NCBI GenBank assembly: GCA_964427855.1
Contig: CAYRVH010000002.1
Span: 44,940-108,939 of the forward strand
DNA from: JAUPKT01 sp964427855
GTDB lineage: Bacteria > Desulfobacterota > Desulfomonilia > Desulfomonilales > Desulfomonilaceae
Length of the DNA stretch: 64,000 bases
Direction: 5' to 3'
Below the pieces are notes generated by a model. That model had not been told where the DNA came from and searched no databases. It was given only the letters and a program-made list of their open reading frames with translations. Within the stretch, counting starts at the first letter, position 1, and the number at the start of each line of letters is the position of its first letter. The position numbers were made by a program, and so were the translations under genes. This document shows, one piece after another, positions 34,962-44,022 of this stretch.

Positions 34962-37955
34962 TCACGCGTTCTTCGCCGCCTGAAGCGCTTCGTCTTCTGA
35001 AAGAGGCAATACGGTATCCTGCGCCGGCTTCTTGTGAGAAATGCGGGCTACGGCTCTCCTCGTGGAGACGTTTTTGTCCGTATTGATTGCAATGGGTGGT
35101 TGCTGAGGCGGCGGACTGAAAAGCCGATATCCGGCATCTTTATCCCCCAATACTTGCCTGAGATAAAATCCTGTATACGACGAAGGATTTGCCGCCAACG
35201 CTTCAGGCGTACCCGCTGCGACCACGTAGCCTCCTTCAAGCCCTCCTTCAGGTCCAAGATCGATCACGTGATCGGCTACCTTGATCACATCGAGATTGTG
35301 TTCAATGACAACCACGGTGTTCCCTGCATCCACGAGGCTTTGGAGCACGTCCAAGAGCTTTTGCACGTCGGCAAAATGCAGACCCGTCGTGGGCTCGTCG
35401 AGAATGTAGAGCGTCCTACCCGTGCTCCTCTTCGAGAGCTCCCGAGAGAGCTTTATCCGCTGCGCCTCACCTCCGGAAAGCGTGGTAGCTGATTGGCCCA
35501 GTTTGATGTATCCAAGACCAACATCCTGAAGCGTCCTGAGTTTGTTGGCAATGGAAGGAATGTTCGCCAGAAAATCAGCGGCTTGATTCACTGTCATATC
35601 GAGAACATCGGCGATATTCTTTCCTTTGTACTTGATGTCGAGGGTTTCCCTGTTGTATCGCTGCCCCTTGCACGCCTCGCACTTCACATACACGTCAGGC
35701 AAAAAGTGCATTTCGATCTTAATAATGCCGTCCCCTTGGCAGGCTTCGCAGCGTCCACCCTTGACATTGAAGCTGTATCGCCCCGGCTTGTACCCTCTCA
35801 TTCGCGACTCCGGCAAGGACGCGAAAAGGTCTCTTACGAAGGTGAACACACCGGTGTATGTCGCGGGATTGGAGCGAGGCGTCCTGCCAATGGGGCTTTG
35901 GTCTATATGAATTACCTTGTCGATAAAAGAAATCCCCTCAATCTTGTCGTGCGCACCGGCCCTTGTACGTGATCCATACAGATGGTGCGAGAGCCCTTGG
36001 TGCAGAATATCCATCACCAAGGTGCTCTTCCCTGAGCCTGACACGCCGGTCACGCACGTGAACAGACCAAGTGGAATGGAAACTGTGATATTCTTTAGAT
36101 TGTTGGCCCTCGCACCCACTATACGAAGCCTTTTTTTCGACGGCGTTCTGCGGACGTTCGGGACCGGTATGCGCTCTTTGCCAGACAAGTACTTTCCTGT
36201 CAGCGAGGTCTCGGCGCCCAGGATATCCGCCGGCGATCCCTGAAACACGATTTCTCCGCCAAGACGGCCTGCCCCAGGACCCATGTCAATGACATGGTCC
36301 GCACTCAAGATAGTTTCCGGATCGTGTTCGACGACGAGCACCGAGTTCCCTTGATCACGAAGCGCCATCAAGGTTGACAAGAGCCGCTGATTGTCCCTTT
36401 GGTGCAGCCCAATGCTCGGTTCATCCAATATGTAAAGAACGCCTACCAGGGACGAGCCCACCTGTGTCGCAAGCCTTATACGCTGCGATTCCCCGCCGGA
36501 AAGAGTCGCAGCTGAGCGATCCAGGGTCAGATAGCCCAGGCCGACCTTTTCCAAGAATCCAAGCCTTTCGCGTATTTCTTTGACCACTCTTTCTCCAATC
36601 GCCGCCTGTCGGCTGTCCAGCGAGAGGTCCTTCATGAACGCCAGCGCCTCACTCACTGAGAGAGCCGTGACCTTGTGGATGGGCATGCCGCTGACGAAGA
36701 CATGCAACGCCTCTTTCTTCAGACGAGCGCCTCCACAGGTCTCGCAAGGCACCTCGCGCAGGTACTGATGCAACACTTCTATGTTTTCCGCAGAACGAGG
36801 CTCCTGATAGCGTCTTTGTAAATTGGGAATCAAACCCTCGAATGGCCTGCGCAGATTGTGCTTTCGGCCATCTCTTTCATAAGTAAAATCAATGAGTTCA
36901 TCCCCGCTTCCATAGAATATGATGTGCTTGATCTCCTCGGGCAGTTTTTCAAAGGGGGTCTTGAGATCAAATCCATAATGTCTCGCTAAGGAGACCATCA
37001 TTTGGAGAAAGAATGGGGATTGGAACCCCCACACCGCGACGGCGCCAGCCCTCAGAGACAACTTCGGATTAGGTATCAACAGGTCTGGGTCGAACTGCAT
37101 TTTGACGCCGAGCCCGCCGCATCCTGGGCATGCGCCAAAGGGGTTGTTGAAAGAAAACAGCCTTGGCGAAATTTCACTAATAGATACGCCATGTTCCGGG
37201 CACGCGAATTTCTCGCTGAAGACTAGGGTGCGGCCTGAAGTGTCCTCAACGATGGCTACTCCTTGACCCAAGCGAACAGCGGTCTCCAAGGAGTCGGCTA
37301 AGCGTTTTTCAATGCCGCCCTTCACCTGCAACCGGTCCACCACCACCTGGATAGTATGTTTGCGATTCTTATCAAGGTGAATCTCAGAAGCGAGATCAAC
37401 CATCTCCCCGTCCACCTTTGCCCGTACATAACCGTCTTTTGAGAGGCGCTGAAATTCCGCTCGATATTCTCCCTTCCTCCCTGTTATCACTGGCGCAAGG
37501 AGATTGAAACGCGTCCCAGTCTCCAAACTCATGACGGCATCAACCATCTGATCTATGGTCATAGATCGGATCGGCTTGCCGCACTCCCAACAGTGAGGAA
37601 CGCCGATCCTAGCGTAGAGCAGCCGCAAATAATCGTAAATCTCCGTCACCGTGGCCACGGTGGATCTCGGGTTCTTCGACGACGTTTTTTGTTCTATGCT
37701 GATTGCGGGAGATAGCCCCTCGATCAAATCGACGTCCGGCTTATCCATCATCTCTAAGAATTGGCGCGCATACGCGGATAAGGACTCAACGTACCGGCGC
37801 TGCCCCTCTGCGTAAATGGTGTCAAAGGCCAATGACGATTTGCCCGAACCGGACAGTCCGGTTATCACAACCAGCCGATCCCGGGGGATATTCAAATCAA
37901 TATTCTTGAGATTGTGCTCTCGCGCACCCCTGATAACAATTTCTCTCGAACCCAC
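34962..37955 (-). CDS. uvrA: Excinuclease ABC subunit A
   Basis: The 997-residue product has both ABC ATPase halves: Walker A GLSGSGKSSLAFDT and GVSGSGKSTLVMD, signature motifs LSGGESQRIRLA and LSGGEAQRIKLSREL. The zinc modules are present, with CPGCGGLG and the C-terminal set CEACQGDGI...CEACKGQRY. Its length exceeds the usual ~940 by a C-terminal tail of ~60 residues rich in Pro, Lys and Ala. The start is GTG 37955 (MGSREIVIRGAREHNL is typical). UvrA recognises DNA lesions and loads UvrB. No LexA box is evident upstream. Confidence 0.97.
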   Translation of the reverse strand: MGSREIVIRGAREHNLKNIDLNIPRDRLVVITGLSGSGKSSLAFDTIYAEGQRRYVESLSAYARQFLEMMDKPDVDLIEGLSPAISIEQKTSSKNPRSTVATVTEIYDYLRLLYARIGVPHCWECGKPIRSMTIDQMVDAVMSLETGTRFNLLAPVITGRKGEYRAEFQRLSKDGYVRAKVDGEMVDLASEIHLDKNRKHTIQVVVDRLQVKGGIEKRLADSLETAVRLGQGVAIVEDTSGRTLVFSEKFACPEHGVSISEISPRLFSFNNPFGACPGCGGLGVKMQFDPDLLIPNPKLSLRAGAVAVWGFQSPFFLQMMVSLARHYGFDLKTPFEKLPEEIKHIIFYGSGDELIDFTYERDGRKHNLRRPFEGLIPNLQRRYQEPRSAENIEVLHQYLREVPCETCGGARLKKEALHVFVSGMPIHKVTALSVSEALAFMKDLSLDSRQAAIGERVVKEIRERLGFLEKVGLGYLTLDRSAATLSGGESQRIRLATQVGSSLVGVLYILDEPSIGLHQRDNQRLLSTLMALRDQGNSVLVVEHDPETILSADHVIDMGPGAGRLGGEIVFQGSPADILGAETSLTGKYLSGKERIPVPNVRRTPSKKRLRIVGARANNLKNITVSIPLGLFTCVTGVSGSGKSTLVMDILHQGLSHHLYGSRTRAGAHDKIEGISFIDKVIHIDQSPIGRTPRSNPATYTGVFTFVRDLFASLPESRMRGYKPGRYSFNVKGGRCEACQGDGIIKIEMHFLPDVYVKCEACKGQRYNRETLDIKYKGKNIADVLDMTVNQAADFLANIPSIANKLRTLQDVGLGYIKLGQSATTLSGGEAQRIKLSRELSKRSTGRTLYILDEPTTGLHFADVQKLLDVLQSLVDAGNTVVVIEHNLDVIKVADHVIDLGPEGGLEGGYVVAAGTPEALAANPSSYTGFYLRQVLGDKDAGYRLFSPPPQQPPIAINTDKNVSTRRAVARISHKKPAQDTVLPLSEDEALQAAKNA

Positions 37956-38515
37956 GCAGCCGCACCCGAAGAGTTTTTGGGAAACATACAGCAGCTGTTG
38001 ACCGATGTAAAGGTAGGCCCAGTACCTGCGGACGCACGCGCCTTTTGACCCAGCGCGTTGTGAGCCACAGCGCGTTGGAAGCGTCCAATTTGGTCAATAT
38101 GCTTGTCAGAGTCTCCACGCCTATGTCGCGGCGTCGCAGTAAAAAGAACCCTGCAGTCCGTCTCCCCACGCATGTTGTTTCGGCTGCGTATGACAATGCC
38201 AGACGGCCGCGCATGACGGTGACGGCGTCCATACAAGGCGCGGACTTTAGGGAGGTGCGATGCTTGCAGCCTTGGCGCGCGTTGTTCTGGCAGAGACTGC
38301 GCCTTGAAGCCTGCCATAAGACCCTTGATCGGAGTTCTTCAACAAGTTTCTTACCCTTTGACAAAAATGAAAGTAAATATTGATTCAATATAATAACAAA
38401 AAAAAATAAACTACTTGTTGACTAAAGCCAGAGGACGTGTTATCTGCGCATTGTTTTCCGGGAGTCGGTAAGTCGGACCGCTCGCGGTGTTACCATTATC
38501 GTAGGAGGTATGGTT
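37956..38515. other. Intergenic stretch between uvrA and the gene at 38516
   Basis: About 560 bases. Minus-strand frames between 37892 and 38388 overlap the uvrA start and lack recognisable features. 38340-38440 is strongly AT-rich, with TTGACA (38358-38363) and a perfect TATAAT (38389-38394) that are too far apart (25 bases) to form one promoter, followed by the better promoter at 38418-38446. Confidence 0.45.
38418..38446 (+). promoter_or_regulatory. Sigma70-type promoter
   Basis: TTGACT (38418-38423) and TATCTG (38441-38446) are separated by 17 bases, 70 bases before the start codon at 38516. Confidence 0.6.
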
Positions 38516-38944
38516 ATGTTACGTTCTTTTTCCGATCCGGCCGCTGGAGTTCCCGAACCTCCCGGTGACTTCAAAAGCAACTATCGTTACCTCAAACAAC
38601 TCATTAACAAAGCGCTCAAACAAGGAACTCCACTCGAAAGTCTCTCGCTCGTGCCAAGACACTCTCCCCCAGCGGAACCCCGCAAACTCTCAAGGGAAGA
38701 CCTCGCAAATCTCCTACGGATCATTCGACGGATAAGACAGCGGTATCAAGCGCTTCTGGAATGTCCTGTTCCCAGGGAACTGGAGAGGGACATTCTCATG
38801 AAGGCGCCGCAGGAGCGCCTCCCATGGGAGAATGAGGCGCTTGAAAAGATCGAAGCTTGGAAGAAAGACGTTGAAGCGGTCCGTGTGCAAGTGAGAGCAG
38901 AATTGAACGACCACCTCAATAGCGAATTCTTTCGAGGCGTTTAG
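38516..38944 (+). CDS. Small helical hypothetical protein
   Basis: The 142-residue product is soluble and mostly helical, with a charged coil near the C-terminus (LEKIEAWKKDVEAVRVQVRAEL). I do not recognise it. A perfect AGGAGG (38503-38508) lies 7 bases before ATG 38516; the ATG at 38510 is too close to it. With a good promoter and ribosome binding site this is a real gene despite its unknown role. It ends 26 bases before the convergent DUF362 gene. Confidence 0.65.
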   Translation: MLRSFSDPAAGVPEPPGDFKSNYRYLKQLINKALKQGTPLESLSLVPRHSPPAEPRKLSREDLANLLRIIRRIRQRYQALLECPVPRELERDILMKAPQERLPWENEALEKIEAWKKDVEAVRVQVRAELNDHLNSEFFRGV

Positions 38945-38970
38945 GACGAAAGATTTGGCATAGCGCTCCT

Positions 38971-40065
38971 TCATTTTTCCGGGTATTCATCAAAGAGCTT
39001 TCCCCATTTGCTGGTCTTTTTGAAGTCCGTCATTTGGGGTTTTGCTTTTAAGGGCCAATACACGAAATCGTGATAAAAGAATGAACCAAATACGAACAGA
39101 TACACCAAAGGCGTCCGAAAAAAGAGTTTCTGTAAAGGTTTGAGTGGCCCGAACCAGATGAATTTCCCAACCAGCGAGGCTGCGTTGTTCCCCACGGTAA
39201 AGTCCCATTTTTCTCTGGATATGTCCGCGCCGACAATCTCTATCTGATCTAGGTCTCCCACTCCGAGACCGCTTTCATGGGCGATGCGAATAAACTTGAG
39301 ATTCATGGGGTCGAACCCCATGAGAGAGGCAGCCACCGCGTCTATTGCGACGCTATCCCCTGACGCTAACAGCAAGTCCTTTTCCACAGGCTCCATGGTG
39401 CGCGGCCCGGGCCCTTTCCCGCACACTGTCCCATCCATCACTGTGAATATGCCGGTATGGATCTCGTGTTGAATGTCAAGGAGATCGTTGAGCGTCTCAT
39501 GGATAACAGAGTGCGTGTAATGTCGCCTCGAATTCAGAAGGCCCCCGAATGCGTTTTTCATAGCACCCGTGGTACCCGTGTAAATGTGGCATTTCACTGT
39601 GGGTAAGTGCACGATGTTCTTGCCGATAAAATACTCTGGAATGCGAAGCCCTTCCGGAAAAATGTCGCCAAGCACCCTCATAGGTTTTGCAGGCTTGTAC
39701 GGAACCCAACGGATGTCTGAATCCCTAAAGTTATACAGGACTTTTACCCCATACTTCTTGAATATGGGGACGTACTTGTTCAGTCGCTCCCCCTTGAATG
39801 CGTTGGTGACCACGGTTTCATTTTGTACCGCTACGAGGTCCTGATATCCCGCGTCCTTCAAGGCGCGAATCACTCCTTCAAGCTGCCACGGCGTCGTATT
39901 TGCGCTCAAAAAAGGAAAATGCCATGAAATATTATCCTTGAGAATGGTTGTCTTGGACTTGTCGAGATAATCTGTAAAACAGCCTTTCTGCATCACCTCA
40001 GCGACATCGTCTAAACCCGATGAAGGGGTTGTCTTTAGAACGGCTACGATGGGTCTTTGTATCAT
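38971..40065 (-). CDS. DUF362-domain protein
   Basis: The 364-residue product matches DUF362: an N-terminal DNISWHFPF, VIRALKDAGYQDLVAVQNETV, a central KCHIYTGTTGAMKNAFGGL and DGTVCGKGPGPRTMEPVEKDLLLASGDSVAIDAVAASLMG. Proteins of this family are common in anaerobes; many carry a C-terminal ferredoxin domain that is absent here, and their reaction is not established. A C-terminal stretch (TPLVYLFVFGSFFYHDFVYW) is hydrophobic and may touch the membrane. No partner gene is evident. Confidence 0.8.
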   Translation of the reverse strand: MIQRPIVAVLKTTPSSGLDDVAEVMQKGCFTDYLDKSKTTILKDNISWHFPFLSANTTPWQLEGVIRALKDAGYQDLVAVQNETVVTNAFKGERLNKYVPIFKKYGVKVLYNFRDSDIRWVPYKPAKPMRVLGDIFPEGLRIPEYFIGKNIVHLPTVKCHIYTGTTGAMKNAFGGLLNSRRHYTHSVIHETLNDLLDIQHEIHTGIFTVMDGTVCGKGPGPRTMEPVEKDLLLASGDSVAIDAVAASLMGFDPMNLKFIRIAHESGLGVGDLDQIEIVGADISREKWDFTVGNNAASLVGKFIWFGPLKPLQKLFFRTPLVYLFVFGSFFYHDFVYWPLKAKPQMTDFKKTSKWGKLFDEYPEK

Positions 40066-40539
40066 GCCTTACCTGCCTATCCACGCGATTACAATAGAGG
40101 AGGGGAGGGCGATCGTCTCCCGTGGGCTCGCATCCCCTGCCGAGGCATCATACACGCGCCCACTTACGCCACGCAAGGAAACTGACTCCTCCTCGTACGA
40201 AATACAAATACGACTCACGCCTTTTTGGCCGCATTCAATCTCGAACACCTTTCTCAAAAGAAATTGCGAAATGCTCAGACGTGACATTGTCATTACCATG
40301 AAAACGGGAATCCAAGAAACTCAGTATGGGTCACCACTTTCGTGAGGATGACGCAATGAGCGTACGCGGACCCAATTCTTGATTAATTCGAGAATTCCTA
40401 TAAGCCCCCCAGGCTGCCCTCGAGATGGTGCATGGCGTCGGTGCATTTGACCTTCCATGACACGAAAAATGATGCTAAAAAAACAGATCGCGCAGTGAGT
40501 ACGGTCTAATTGTTCGTACTCACTCGAAGAAAAGAGGAA
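40066..40539. other. Intergenic stretch before tsaE
   Basis: About 470 bases holding the palindromic repeat at 40286-40357. I see no gene and no strong promoter. Confidence 0.4.
40286..40357. repeat. Degenerate palindromic repeat (GTCATTCCCGCGAAAGCGGGAATCC family)
   Basis: The left arm begins ATTGTCAT (40286-40293) and continues through GAAAACGGGAATCCA; the right arm, read in reverse, is ATTGCGTCATCC...CGAAAG...ACCCA, ending at 40357. This is a decayed copy of a very common intergenic repeat of environmental proteobacteria, of a type different from the one at 4761. Confidence 0.5.
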
Positions 40540-41100
40540 ATGGCAGGGCTGGAGAAAAAAACGTTGTGTATTAAATCCTGCTCGGAATCAGAGACGATCG
40601 AGCTGGGGAGAAGCATTGGTCGGCTTTTAACGCCGGGTGACGTGATCTATCTCTTCGGGGAGATGGGGACAGGAAAGACGCGTATTGCAAAGGGTGTCAT
40701 CAACGCAGCCACTCATACGCCTCTTGACGAAATCAATAGTCCAACGTTTACACTGATAAACCGGTATCAGGGAGACTTATTGGTCTATCATGCCGACCTT
40801 TACCGCATAGCAAACGACGAACTCGAGGACGTCGGGATAGAGATGGTCGAGGAATCCCAAGGCGCGCTGGTGGTGGAATGGGCTGAAAAAGTCCCAAGAC
40901 TCGATGAACATGCCTTGAGGATTCGTCTAAGCCACACAAACGACGAAAATGTCCGCATGATCGTCCTCGAATACGCCGAAAAAAGCTCGTGGTCGTCGAG
41001 GTTGTGGAACACTTCGATGTCTGATGGTGAGGAAGAGGCCGTAGGCGCGATCTCTACGAACAACTTTATATGTGATGGAGAATCTTTATGCCGCTCATAG
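40540..41100 (+). CDS. tsaE: tRNA threonylcarbamoyladenosine biosynthesis ATPase
   Basis: The 186-residue product has the P-loop FGEMGTGKTRIAKG, SPTFTLINRYQG, VYHADLYRI and VVEWAEKVPRL motifs of TsaE, which assists TsaB/TsaD in making t6A37 on ANN-decoding tRNAs. The end (~35 residues after VLEYAEKSS) is longer than in E. coli TsaE. ATG 40540 follows AAGAGGAA; a TTG at 40510 would add ten residues. The last 13 bases overlap the start of lysC, so the two are translationally coupled, an arrangement without an obvious functional reason. Confidence 0.92.
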   Translation: MAGLEKKTLCIKSCSESETIELGRSIGRLLTPGDVIYLFGEMGTGKTRIAKGVINAATHTPLDEINSPTFTLINRYQGDLLVYHADLYRIANDELEDVGIEMVEESQGALVVEWAEKVPRLDEHALRIRLSHTNDENVRMIVLEYAEKSSWSSRLWNTSMSDGEEEAVGAISTNNFICDGESLCRS

Positions 41101-42329
41101 TGCAAAAATACGGCGGAACATCCGTAGGCGATCTGGAACGCATCGCCAACGTTGCTCGAAAGGTTGCCGCGCGCAAGGACGAAGGCAACCAAATAGTGGT
41201 AGTGGTTTCGGCCATGGCCGGTGAAACGGACAGATTGATAGGGCTGGCAAAGAAAATAACACCTATCCCCAACGAACGAGAACTGGATGTCTTGCTCGCT
41301 ACTGGCGAACAGACGACAATTGCGTTGCTCGCCATTACCCTTCAGTCCATGGGCTATCCGTCAAAATCTTATTGCGGATGGCAGATACCCATGGTGACTG
41401 ATGACGCCTATGGCGCCGCGAGAATAGACGAGGTGAAACGAGAGGCGATTGAAAAGGACCTGGCGGACGGCAAGATTGTCATTGTGGCAGGTTTCCAGGG
41501 GGTCACTCGCGACGGCAGCATTACCACGCTTGGCCGCGGTGGATCAGATACATCCGCGGTAGCAGTCTCCGCGGCCCTGAATGCTGACTGCTGCGAGATC
41601 TTCACCGATGTCGATGGCGTATATACCACAGATCCGCACATTACCTCTAAGGCTCGTAAATTAGATGCGATCTCGTACGAAGAGATGTTGGAGATGGCCT
41701 CGCTTGGCGCAAAGGTCCTGTACATACGAGCGGTGGAATTTGCCGCCATTTACAGAGTCCCCATACTGGTGAGGTCGAGTTTTAACGAAAACCCCGGAAC
41801 ACTTGTGACTGAGGAGAACCTGGAAATGGAAAAAGAATCTGTGAGAGCCGTCACGTGCAACATGAAAGAAGCCAAAATTACCATCTCCGGCGTTGAAGAC
41901 AAGCCGGGCATCGCCTCTGGCATTTTCTCTTCCTTGGCCGAGGCTCATATCGTCGTGGACATGATTATTCAAAACTCCAGCGCGGATGGAAAGACTGACA
42001 TCAGCTTCACTATACCAGAAGCAGACCTCGCCAAAGCGCTCGAAATATGCCGGGGCATCCAAAGCGCGTTCGGCGCCCACGCCATTAGCGGCACTGATGA
42101 CATCGCCAAAGTCTCGATCATCGGGCTGGGCATGAGGTCTTACTCAGGGGTCGCCGCGAAGATGTTCGCCACTTTGGCCAACGAAGGCATCAACATAGAA
42201 ATGATCTCGACGTCCGAAATCAAGATTTCCTGCGTGGTCAAGAAAAAATACGCTGAACTCGCAGTTCGGGCGCTCCACGACGCCTTCGAACTCGAAAAGC
42301 CGCGCAGTACAGGCGCCGCGTCGAGGTAG
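41088..42329 (+). CDS. lysC: Aspartate kinase (monofunctional, ACT-regulated)
   Basis: The 413-residue product has the kinase motifs VQKYGGTSVGD, VSAMAGETD, LATGEQTT, GFQGVTRDGSITTLGRGGSDTSA and FTDVDGVYTTDP, followed by two ACT domains (TISGVEDKPGIASGIFS and SIIGLGMRSYSGVAAKMF). It phosphorylates aspartate, opening the route to lysine, threonine, methionine and diaminopimelate. The size fits feedback-regulated enzymes of the LysC beta/alpha type. It overlaps tsaE by 13 bases. AAUCUUU-like sequence before ATG gives no strong ribosome site, consistent with coupling. Confidence 0.97.
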   Translation: MPLIVQKYGGTSVGDLERIANVARKVAARKDEGNQIVVVVSAMAGETDRLIGLAKKITPIPNERELDVLLATGEQTTIALLAITLQSMGYPSKSYCGWQIPMVTDDAYGAARIDEVKREAIEKDLADGKIVIVAGFQGVTRDGSITTLGRGGSDTSAVAVSAALNADCCEIFTDVDGVYTTDPHITSKARKLDAISYEEMLEMASLGAKVLYIRAVEFAAIYRVPILVRSSFNENPGTLVTEENLEMEKESVRAVTCNMKEAKITISGVEDKPGIASGIFSSLAEAHIVVDMIIQNSSADGKTDISFTIPEADLAKALEICRGIQSAFGAHAISGTDDIAKVSIIGLGMRSYSGVAAKMFATLANEGINIEMISTSEIKISCVVKKKYAELAVRALHDAFELEKPRSTGAASR

Positions 42330-42502
42330 CGCGCGGCTCTCTGGACGCGTTCCCAGATGTAGAGAATGAGTATTTTTGCCACCCGCGTCGGTTCGAGGGC
42401 TCGTCCCTGCTAAAGGCGACACCCGCTCTTCTCTGGCGCCTCCCCATGGAAAATATACGTATCAAAAAATATTGAATATAGCATTGTTATGATGATAAGT
42501 TC

Positions 42503-42564
42503 TTGACAAACTTTATATTTATGTGATAGTAAATATTGACAAGCTATGGCATCTCTTTATCTAT
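42503..42564 (+). promoter_or_regulatory. Tandem promoter-like region before the proline-rich protein gene
   Basis: Two TTGACA hexamers occur 33 bases apart (42503-42508 and 42536-42541). The first has ATAGTA (42526-42531) at 17 bases, the second TATCTA (42558-42563) at 16 bases. The region is strongly AT-rich compared with its surroundings. Confidence 0.55.
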
Positions 42565-42590
42565 ATTATTCATTTATGAGGAGTCGAAAT

Positions 42591-42878
42591 ATGATAAGAC
42601 GGCTCGTTCTTTCTGGAGTAGGTTTGGCAGCGATCATTACCGCCTCGCTTGTGTGTGGTTCCTCATCATTGGCGATCGTGAACTCGCCGTGCGCTCCGCA
42701 GATCCAGGTCTGCGGACCTTCGGTCGTTCCCATGTACTGCGGCGCATTCCCGTCCCCTCTCTTTCCGCCGCCTCCTCCACTGGTCGTGCCGATTTACGTA
42801 CCGCCGCCTCCTGTCCCTGTGTGTCAGCCTCCAGTGATAGCCAAAGTGAGGCGCCCGCCGATGATGCCCCACTATTGA
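42591..42878 (+). CDS. Small secreted proline-rich, cysteine-containing protein
   Basis: From ATG 42591 (GAGGAG about 8 bases upstream) the product has 95 residues: a signal peptide (MIRRLVLSGVGLAAIITASL...) with a possible lipobox-like or signal-cleavage region near VCGSSSLA, then a mature part rich in Pro (PPPPP, PPPPVPV) with cysteines in CAPQIQVC, YC and VC. I do not recognise the family; it resembles small cell-envelope proteins of unknown role. The A+T-rich promoter region and the good ribosome binding site support expression. 42879-43220 downstream holds no gene. Confidence 0.6.
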   Translation: MIRRLVLSGVGLAAIITASLVCGSSSLAIVNSPCAPQIQVCGPSVVPMYCGAFPSPLFPPPPPLVVPIYVPPPPVPVCQPPVIAKVRRPPMMPHY

Positions 42879-43220
42879 TCAGCTGCGGCAACATTTAATC
42901 TCTTTGGGCAGGAGCGCGCTCTGAGCGAGCGCCTTCGCCCTGTCCACCCCACTCGGTCTCAGTGTGTCAGGTTTCGTGAGAATCCATGAAATGCGTTGTT
43001 GCCTGGCGCCTATAGGCGCCCCAGTATTCTCTCGTCCCCAACGCTGGTCGTATGCAATGTGCTCTGTCGGGACTTCTCACCTGTGAAGGGCCGGCGACGC
43101 CCCACCCAACGCATATCTATTGCGGCTCTTTCGTCGGGACAGAGGACTCAGAAACATTTAAGACGCGAGGGCAGGGGTGCCTTAAACTCTTCCATTGGGG
43201 ATTTCCAAAACCAGCCCCCC

Positions 43221-43862
43221 TCACGAATGCCTTTCCACGTACAGTGGCTCAATAATAGCGCCGCTTCGACCCATCTCAAGGATTGCGCTGTCACTGGAAT
43301 CTCGGCCAACTCCACGGCATAAATCCGTCCGGACCCGAACCCGAAACCCTCTGTCCAGCGCATCCAATACTGTGTACCGCACGCAGTAGTCAGTAGCCAG
43401 ACCGTAGATGATTAGTTCCTGAGCCCTGAATCTTTCCAGAACGGCCTGCAAAACAGTTTCATTACCCCCGTCATCCCGAAACCCTGAGTAGCTATCAAAT
43501 CGACTATCCGTGCCTTTGGCGACGACCTTGGTGATGAGGTCACTGGGGAGAAGTATTTGAGCACCGGCCGTGCCTTGTACGCAATGAGGCGGCCAGAGGG
43601 TTTGCTCGATACCATCTATCAAAATCTTGTCAAAGGCCTTTCGTCCAGGATGCTTGGTGTAAAATGACACATGATCCGCAGGATGGTGGTCTTGGGTGCA
43701 TATCACGGGGAAGCCGTTGTTTGAATAGCCCTTCGTGGCTGCTATGACTACGTCCAGGTAACCTTGGTCAGTCCCCGGCGCCGCAAGAACGCCCTTGTGT
43801 AATTCAGTGAAATCCGCCTGCAGGTCAACTACTATGACGGCCTTCCTTGGCTGGTGAGACAT
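43221..43862 (-). CDS. pncA: Nicotinamidase / isochorismatase-family hydrolase
   Basis: From ATG 43862 (AGGAGGG about 9 bases upstream) the product has 213 residues. It shows VVDLQADF with the catalytic Asp, TQDHHPADHVSF with the metal-binding His residues, WPPHCVQGTAGAQI, and the nucleophile Cys in GLATDYCVRYTV. This is the PncA pattern, which converts nicotinamide to nicotinate for NAD salvage. The gene stands at the downstream end of the leftward sulfur cluster but a 160-base gap separates it, and I see no reason to link it to that cluster. Confidence 0.92.
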   Translation of the reverse strand: MSHQPRKAVIVVDLQADFTELHKGVLAAPGTDQGYLDVVIAATKGYSNNGFPVICTQDHHPADHVSFYTKHPGRKAFDKILIDGIEQTLWPPHCVQGTAGAQILLPSDLITKVVAKGTDSRFDSYSGFRDDGGNETVLQAVLERFRAQELIIYGLATDYCVRYTVLDALDRGFRVRVRTDLCRGVGRDSSDSAILEMGRSGAIIEPLYVERHS

Positions 43863-44022
43863 CGGATTTGCCCTCCTTCTTGACCATGGCAAATGAGGAT
43901 GCTCTCTTGTCTCATCACTGCCCGTATTGTGTAGGGTCAGATAATACCGAAAAGTAGAAGTCCCTTACAAGTCCGAAGGTATCTAGCGGATCTGCACGCC
44001 GCCATGGAAACCAAATCTGTTC

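Noticed and set aside
37897..38388. Minus-strand frames overlapping the uvrA start
   Set aside because: Very basic composition, overlap with uvrA and no motif.
38358..38394. TTGACA and TATAAT as one promoter before the gene at 38516
   Set aside because: The 25-base spacing is too long; the pair at 38418-38446 fits better.
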